Below are positions 57,285 through 64,000 of a stretch of DNA of 64,000 bases, one piece after another. The first letter of the stretch is position 1. Every line of letters starts with the position of its first letter. The position numbers and the translations under genes are program-made. The notes beneath the pieces are model-generated. The model made no database searches, was not told where the DNA came from, and saw only the letters and a program-made list of their open reading frames with translations. Origin of the DNA: Janibacter sp. DB-40 (GTDB lineage: Bacteria; Actinomycetota; Actinomycetes; Actinomycetales; Dermatophilaceae); contig NZ_CP120360.1 of the NCBI RefSeq assembly GCF_029510815.1, positions 620,001 to 684,000 on the forward strand, read 5' to 3'.

Positions 57285-57737
57285 ATGGAGGAGAGCAAGG
57301 TCGCCAGCGCCACCGCCGTCGTCGAGGCCCCCGCGGACGTGGTCTTCGAGCAGATCGCCGACCCCGCGAACCAGCCGGCGTGGGACGGCAACGACAACCT
57401 CGCCCGGGCCGCGCCCGGTCAGCGGGTCCGCGCCGTCGGGGACGTCTTCTCGATGGTCCTGATCAAGGACGACATGGTTCGGGAGAACCATGTCGTCGAG
57501 TTCGAGGAGGGTCGGTTGATCGCCTGGCGACCCGCGGAGCCGGGTGCGCAGCCGTTCGGTCACCTGTGGCGATGGGAGCTGCGTGCACTCGAGGACGGCC
57601 GCACCGAGGTGACCCACACCTACGACTGGTCGCAGCTGACCGACGAACGTCGTCTCCCCCGGGCCCGCCGAACGACGTCGGAGCGTCTGCGGGCCTCGAT
57701 CGAGCGCTTGGCGCAGCTCTGCACCGAGCGGGCCTGA
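57285..57737 (+). CDS. SRPBCC-family (polyketide-cyclase/START-like) protein
   Basis: 150 residues. SRPBCC fold with a hydrophobic ligand cavity: ASATAVVEAPADVVFEQIAD at the start, WRPAEPGAQPFGHLWRWELR and RTEVTHTYDWSQLTDER in the middle and a C-terminal helix RLRASIERLAQL. The ligand or activity is unknown. ATG 57285. Followed by a strong terminator (57766-57799). Confidence 0.9.
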   Translation: MEESKVASATAVVEAPADVVFEQIADPANQPAWDGNDNLARAAPGQRVRAVGDVFSMVLIKDDMVRENHVVEFEEGRLIAWRPAEPGAQPFGHLWRWELRALEDGRTEVTHTYDWSQLTDERRLPRARRTTSERLRASIERLAQLCTERA

Positions 57738-57765
57738 CCCGGCTCGGGGCTGCGGGGCTCACGAA

Positions 57766-57799
57766 GGGCGGGCACCCACCCGGTGGTGAGTGCCCGCCC
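57766..57799. terminator. Hairpin between the SRPBCC gene and the secreted-protein gene
   Basis: GGGCGGGCAC and GTGCCCGCCC pair, with further pairing of CCACC and GGTGG in the loop. A run of seven Cs follows. Preceded by CGAA, making another CGAAGGG arm start. Bidirectional position between convergent genes. Confidence 0.75.
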
Positions 57800-57821
57800 G
57801 ATTCCCCCCCCGGAGATGAAC

Positions 57822-58256
57822 TCAGGCCCCGGCGTCCGCCATGCAGGAGTCGATGGCCATCATCAGCCCGTCCGTGAGGATGACGAAGTCGGCCTCCCCC
57901 AGGTAGCCGAAGGGCTTGGGGGCCTTGCCCTTGTTGTAGTAGGCGCCGCCACCGACGGTGGCCTTGGAGTGGATGAGTGGCTCCGACGTCGCACCGGTCT
58001 CCGCCATCCAGTGGTCGACTGCGATCGAGGCGTACCCGGCGCACTGCGGCTGCCCCATCTCCTCGGCGATGATCATCGCGCCCAGGTCGGTCAGGGGCAG
58101 CCAGGCCGTGCCGCCCCTGGCCAGCTGCTCGGCTGCCTTGTCGTTCCAGTCCACCTTGTAGCAGTGGTGCGCCGAGGCGACCGTCGCCGTCCCCAGCGTC
58201 AGCGCGGCCGCGCCTGCAATCACCCCGACCGACCGGCGAATGATGTGGTGTCCCAT
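57822..58256 (-). CDS. Small secreted protein of unknown family
   Basis: 144 residues. A Sec signal peptide (HHIIRRSVGVIAGAAALTLG then TATVASA) with likely cleavage after ASA, giving a mature protein beginning HHCYKVDWNDKAAEQ. Two further cysteines (GQPQCAGYAS and IDSCMADAG) could form disulfides. No family recognised. ATG 58256 has GGGGAGAC upstream. It lies immediately downstream of a LuxR-type regulator on the same strand, which may control it. Confidence 0.8.
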   Translation of the reverse strand: MGHHIIRRSVGVIAGAAALTLGTATVASAHHCYKVDWNDKAAEQLARGGTAWLPLTDLGAMIIAEEMGQPQCAGYASIAVDHWMAETGATSEPLIHSKATVGGGAYYNKGKAPKPFGYLGEADFVILTDGLMMAIDSCMADAGA

Positions 58257-58346
58257 GACCGTCTCCCCATGTCCCCGTGCCGCCGGACCTCCCGGCGGTC
58301 TGGGAGCAAGCACACTCCGGTCGGCGCGGGTGTGCCATGCGTACAT

Positions 58347-59112
58347 CTACCCATGGCGGGACGCGGTGAGACCGTCCTCCCTGTCGAGGAGGCCCATCCG
58401 GTGCGCGCGGGTGACGGCGCTCAAGCGGTCTCCGACGCGCAGCTTGCCGTAGATGTTGGAGCCGGTGCACCGTCCGCTCCGAGCAGCCCGCGAGTCGGGC
58501 GATGGTGTGCGCCTTGTGCCCGGCAGCCAGCAGGCGCAGCACCTGGGTCTCGCGCTCGGTCAGGTGCTTCGGGGGCAGGTGCTCGGGCTCGAAGAGCCGG
58601 ACGAGGCCGGCGACGACGGGCTGCACGGCACGCAGCAGCGCCAGGTCCGCCTCGTCGTAGTCCTCGCCGCGACGGCCGATGAAGAAGACGACGAACTCGG
58701 CGCCCGGCCGCACGGGAAGCGCGGCCACCTGGTTGATCCCCCAGATCTCCAGGCTCCCGAGGCACTTCGGCGAGCTCTGCCACCGGTCCTGGCCGCCGTA
58801 GGCCCGGCCGGCGGTCGTCGGCTCGAGGTCGCCGGCACGGAAGCGGTCGATCAGGGGGTCCGGCCCCGCGTCGATGCGCATGTTCTCGCGCATGCGCGCC
58901 CGGGCCGAGGGGGAGGCCGACCGGCCGACGGCTCGCACGTCGTAGCCGAGGGGGGCGCCGTGGACCATCAGGCCCGCGCTGGAGCCGAGCCGATCGATGA
59001 GCAGGTCGCTCAGGGCCCCGACTCGGGCATCGGAGGTGCCCGGAGCCTCGACCACTGTGGCGACGAGGTCCACGACCGTGGCGAAGGGATCGCCCCCGCT
59101 GTTGGTGACCAC
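58347..59112 (-). pseudogene. LuxR-family regulator, frameshift inside the helix-turn-helix
   Basis: N-terminal sensor part VVTNSGGDPFATVVDL, then LLIDRLGSSAGLMVHGAPLG and a GAF-like region QVAALPVRPGAEFVVFFIGRR in two blocks, followed by a LuxR HTH: LTERETQVLRLLAAGHKAH and IARLAGCSERTVHR. At about 58459-58462 the frame breaks; the expected continuation SNIYGKLRVGDRLSAVTRAH is found in another frame and ends at 58347. Five bases relative to the usual HLSNIY coding, or one extra base, account for the shift. As sequenced, the recognition helix is destroyed. GTG 59112 is the likely start; TTG 59142 is an alternative. Confidence 0.75.
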
Positions 59113-59204
59113 GGGGCCATTGTCGTGGCGCCCGGGGGGCAAGTAAAGACGTCATGGGCGAGGTGGCCGACTGCTCGTCCACCCGGGTGCCCACCGCTGG
59201 CACC

Positions 59205-59741
59205 ATGGGGAGCATGGACGCCGCACCACCACCTGCCGAGCCAGACGCCACGGACTGGACCTTCGTGCTCGAGGCCGGGTGCCCCGAGTGCGGGTACGAG
59301 CTGCACGACCCCGTCCTGACGGGAGAGCGCCTGCGGGCCGCGGTCCCGCGCTGGGCAGAGGTGCTGGGCCGCCCGGACGTCGCGCGGCGGCCCAGCGAGC
59401 ACGTGTGGTCCCCGCTGGAGTACGCCAGCCACTCCCGTGACCTCGTGGCGGTGCTCGGTGAGCGCGTCGACGCGATGCTCACGGGGGAGGACCCGGTGCT
59501 CAGCGACTACGACGGTGAGGCGGCAGCGGTCCGCGGACAGTTCTGGGCCAACGACCCGGACGAGGTCGCGCAGCAGATCGCGACCGGGACCGAGTCCACC
59601 GTGGCGGTCCTCGGTCGCGTGAAGGGCGACGAGTGGGAGTGCACCGGCCGACGCGGTGACGGAAGGCCCTTCACCGTCACCGAGATGTGCCGTTACCTGC
59701 TCCACGACGTGGAGCACCACCTGCACGACGTCGAGGGCTGA
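59205..59741 (+). CDS. DinB-family protein
   Basis: 178 residues. DinB/YfiT fold with a metal-site histidine in LEYASHSRDLVAVLGERV and more in CRYLLHDVEHHLHDVEG at the C-terminus. A pair of cysteines (GCPECGYEL) in the N-terminal 30 residues is unusual in the family. Start uncertain between ATG 59205 and ATG 59214. Its TGA overlaps the ATG of the next gene (TGATG). Confidence 0.82.
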   Translation: MGSMDAAPPPAEPDATDWTFVLEAGCPECGYELHDPVLTGERLRAAVPRWAEVLGRPDVARRPSEHVWSPLEYASHSRDLVAVLGERVDAMLTGEDPVLSDYDGEAAAVRGQFWANDPDEVAQQIATGTESTVAVLGRVKGDEWECTGRRGDGRPFTVTEMCRYLLHDVEHHLHDVEG

Positions 59742-60781
59742 TGGGACACGTCCGCGAGGTCGTCGCGACGCTGCCCCCGGGGTCCTTCGCCTTCGTCATG
59801 GCGACGGGCATCGTCTCGGTCGGGATGGACCAGCAGGGCTTCGTCCTCGCCTCCCGCGTCCTGCTCGTCATCGCCCTGGTGGCATGGGTCCTGCTCCTCC
59901 TGGCACTGGGGACGCGGTGCGTGCTGTACCGCAACCGGGTGGTCGCCGACCTGCACGACCCCGTCGTGGCCTTCGGCTTCTTCACCGTCGTCGCCGGCAC
60001 CGACGTGCTGGCGGTGCGCCTGGTCGACCAGTACTGGCAGGCCAGCGCCGCGATGCTCGCCTTCGCGGCAGTCGTCGGGCTCTTCCTCGGCTACGGCGTC
60101 CCCTGGGCCGCTGCCCTAGGACGGGCGGAGCGTCCCGTGCTCCAGCACGTCAACGGCACGTGGTTCATCTGGGTCGTCGCGAGCCAGTCGGTCGCCACCG
60201 CGGCGGCGAGCATCGAGCCGCACGTCCCGGCGGGTCGGTCCGAGATCGCCGTGCTCGCCGTGTCGGCCTGGTCGGTGGGCATCGTGCTGTACGCCGCCTG
60301 CGCGGTCTTCGTCGCCCTGCGGATCCTGCTCTACCCCTTCTCCCCGTCCGACCTCAACCCGCCGTACTGGGTCTCGATGGGCGCCATGGCCATCACCGTG
60401 GTCGCGGGCGCGAAGATCGTCGAGATGGACTCGACGCCGATCATCGACGTCACCTCCGGACTCATCGGCGGCCTGTCCGTGCTCGGCTGGGCCTGGGCGA
60501 CGTGGTTGATCCCGGTGCTCTTCGCCGTCGGCGTGTGGCGCCACCTGCTGCACCGGATCCCGCTGACCTACGAGGCGACGTGGTGGAGCATCGTCTTCCC
60601 CCTGGGCATGTACGCGGTGGCGGGGATGTACATCGGGCGCGCCGACTCCCTTCCCATCGTCGAGGCGATCGGCTCCGCCTGGCTGTGGGTGGGCGCGTCG
60701 GCGTGGCTCTACGCGGCGGTGCAGATGGCCCGGTCGTCCTGGCGCCGGCGTCAGGACGCGGGCGTACGGTCGGTGGCATGA
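59741..60781 (+). CDS. TDT-family (tellurite-resistance/dicarboxylate transporter) membrane protein
   Basis: 346 residues, ten predicted membrane segments. Starts MGHVREVVATLPPGSFAFVM, with the TDT-type motif ATGIVSVGMDQQG next. Members export or import C4-dicarboxylates, sulfite or tellurite. ATG 59741 overlaps the preceding stop; the gene overlaps the following one by ATGA. Substrate unknown. Confidence 0.85.
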   Translation: MGHVREVVATLPPGSFAFVMATGIVSVGMDQQGFVLASRVLLVIALVAWVLLLLALGTRCVLYRNRVVADLHDPVVAFGFFTVVAGTDVLAVRLVDQYWQASAAMLAFAAVVGLFLGYGVPWAAALGRAERPVLQHVNGTWFIWVVASQSVATAAASIEPHVPAGRSEIAVLAVSAWSVGIVLYAACAVFVALRILLYPFSPSDLNPPYWVSMGAMAITVVAGAKIVEMDSTPIIDVTSGLIGGLSVLGWAWATWLIPVLFAVGVWRHLLHRIPLTYEATWWSIVFPLGMYAVAGMYIGRADSLPIVEAIGSAWLWVGASAWLYAAVQMARSSWRRRQDAGVRSVA

Positions 60782-61123
60782 CCACTCGTGACCAGGTCCA
60801 TGTCCGCTCCGTCCGCGACGAGCCCGCCAGTGGCGACGGCCACCGGGTGCTCGTCGACCGGGTGTGGCCCCGGGGCGTGAGCAAGGAGGACGCCGCCCTC
60901 GACGACTGGCTCAAGGAGGTCGGGCCGTCCACCGAACTGCGTCAGTGGTTCGGCCACGACCCGGAGAAGTTCGAGGAGTTCGCGAAGCGCTACGAGAAGG
61001 AGCTCGAGGGCAACGAGGACTGGCAGACCCTGCAGGACCTCGTCGCCGAGCACGGCCGCGTGACCCTGCTCTTCGGCGCCTCCGACAAGGAGAACAACCA
61101 GGCCGTCGTCCTGCGGGACCTGC

Positions 61124-61134
<11 letters not shown>
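60778..61134 (+). CDS. DUF488-family protein
   Basis: 118 residues. DUF488 pattern: HRVLVDRVWPRGVSKEDAAL, DDWLKEVGPSTELRQWFGHD, FEEFAKRYEKELEGNEDW and RVTLLFGASDKENNQAVVL. Function unknown; the WPRGV block is the family marker. The ATG overlaps the transporter stop. Its 3' end overlaps the convergent thiD by 11 bp. Confidence 0.92.

Positions 61135-64000
<2,866 letters not shown>

Noticed and set aside
57463..58346. Continuation of the LuxR reading frame to 57463
   Set aside because: After the frameshift, this frame is antisense-like shadow through the secreted-protein and SRPBCC genes, with no family match.

Overview
The window is 64 kb of very GC-rich, gene-dense actinobacterial DNA. The ribosomal and RNA polymerase gene order, the fbp-II (glpX) / DUF4245 / xseB / xseA / ispH block, the LpqY-SugABC-type importer, the frequent GTG starts and the GTGA/ATGA stop-start overlaps all point to the order Micrococcales. 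An Intrasporangiaceae-like organism (Janibacter and relatives) is my best guess; that is an inference and no marker was compared. I found no tRNA, rRNA, CRISPR array, insertion sequence or prophage. No intergenic gap exceeds about 300 bases.

Layout. 1-1.6 kb: a BCCT osmolyte transporter running off the left edge. 1.8-9.4 kb: translation and transcription core (infA, rpmJ, rpsM, rpsK, rpsD, rpoA, rplQ, truA, then rplM and rpsI), interrupted by lepB and an ArsR-type regulator with a perfect operator. 9.4-14.1 kb: a GCS2-type carboxylate-amine ligase, glmM, a SnoaL-like protein coupled to a valine dehydrogenase, and a beta-carbonic anhydrase. 14.3-18.7 kb: an LpqY-SugABC-like sugar importer operon. 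18.8-24.3 kb: a PfkB sugar kinase with glpX, DUF4245, xseBA and ispH. 24.4-30.8 kb: an IclR regulator divergent from a complete histidine-utilisation operon hutHUGI, with a large nested inverted repeat between them. 30.8-37.3 kb: a DinB-like protein, rmuC, a second BCCT transporter, a frameshifted formylglycine-generating enzyme and a choline-sulfatase-like gene. 37.3-45.4 kb: Nudix hydrolase, ychF, an SPFH protein, a luciferase-like oxidoreductase, an unrecognised two-part protein, a frameshifted KefB-like antiporter and a GGCT-fold protein. 45.6-48.9 kb: RpiB-like isomerase, FocA-type channel and a membrane cytochrome b / molybdopterin oxidoreductase. 49-53.6 kb: TetR-MFS pair, then a PrpD-like plus ComA/HSA32-like operon behind an elaborate promoter. 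53.6-61.1 kb: dodecin, a paired SMR transporter, a BASS-type symporter, small enzymes, a secreted protein, a frameshifted LuxR regulator, a TDT transporter and DUF488. 61.1-64 kb: thiD, a TPP riboswitch, thiC, and the start of an MFS gene.

How genes work together. Histidine is degraded by HutHUGI to glutamate. Choline-O-sulfate could be hydrolysed by the sulfatase after activation by the adjacent FGE, with the BCCT transporters handling choline or betaine. A trehalose-like sugar is imported by the ABC system beside sugar-phosphate enzymes. ThiC and ThiD make and phosphorylate the thiamine pyrimidine under TPP control.

The most unusual signals are: a 9-base word, CGAAGGGGG, that I counted 26 times on both strands and whose shorter core also forms the arms of several terminators; the promoter and gene pairing of the PrpD/ComA-like operon; the nested palindrome upstream of hutH; and three genes broken by a single frameshift each, which are either real decay or assembly errors.
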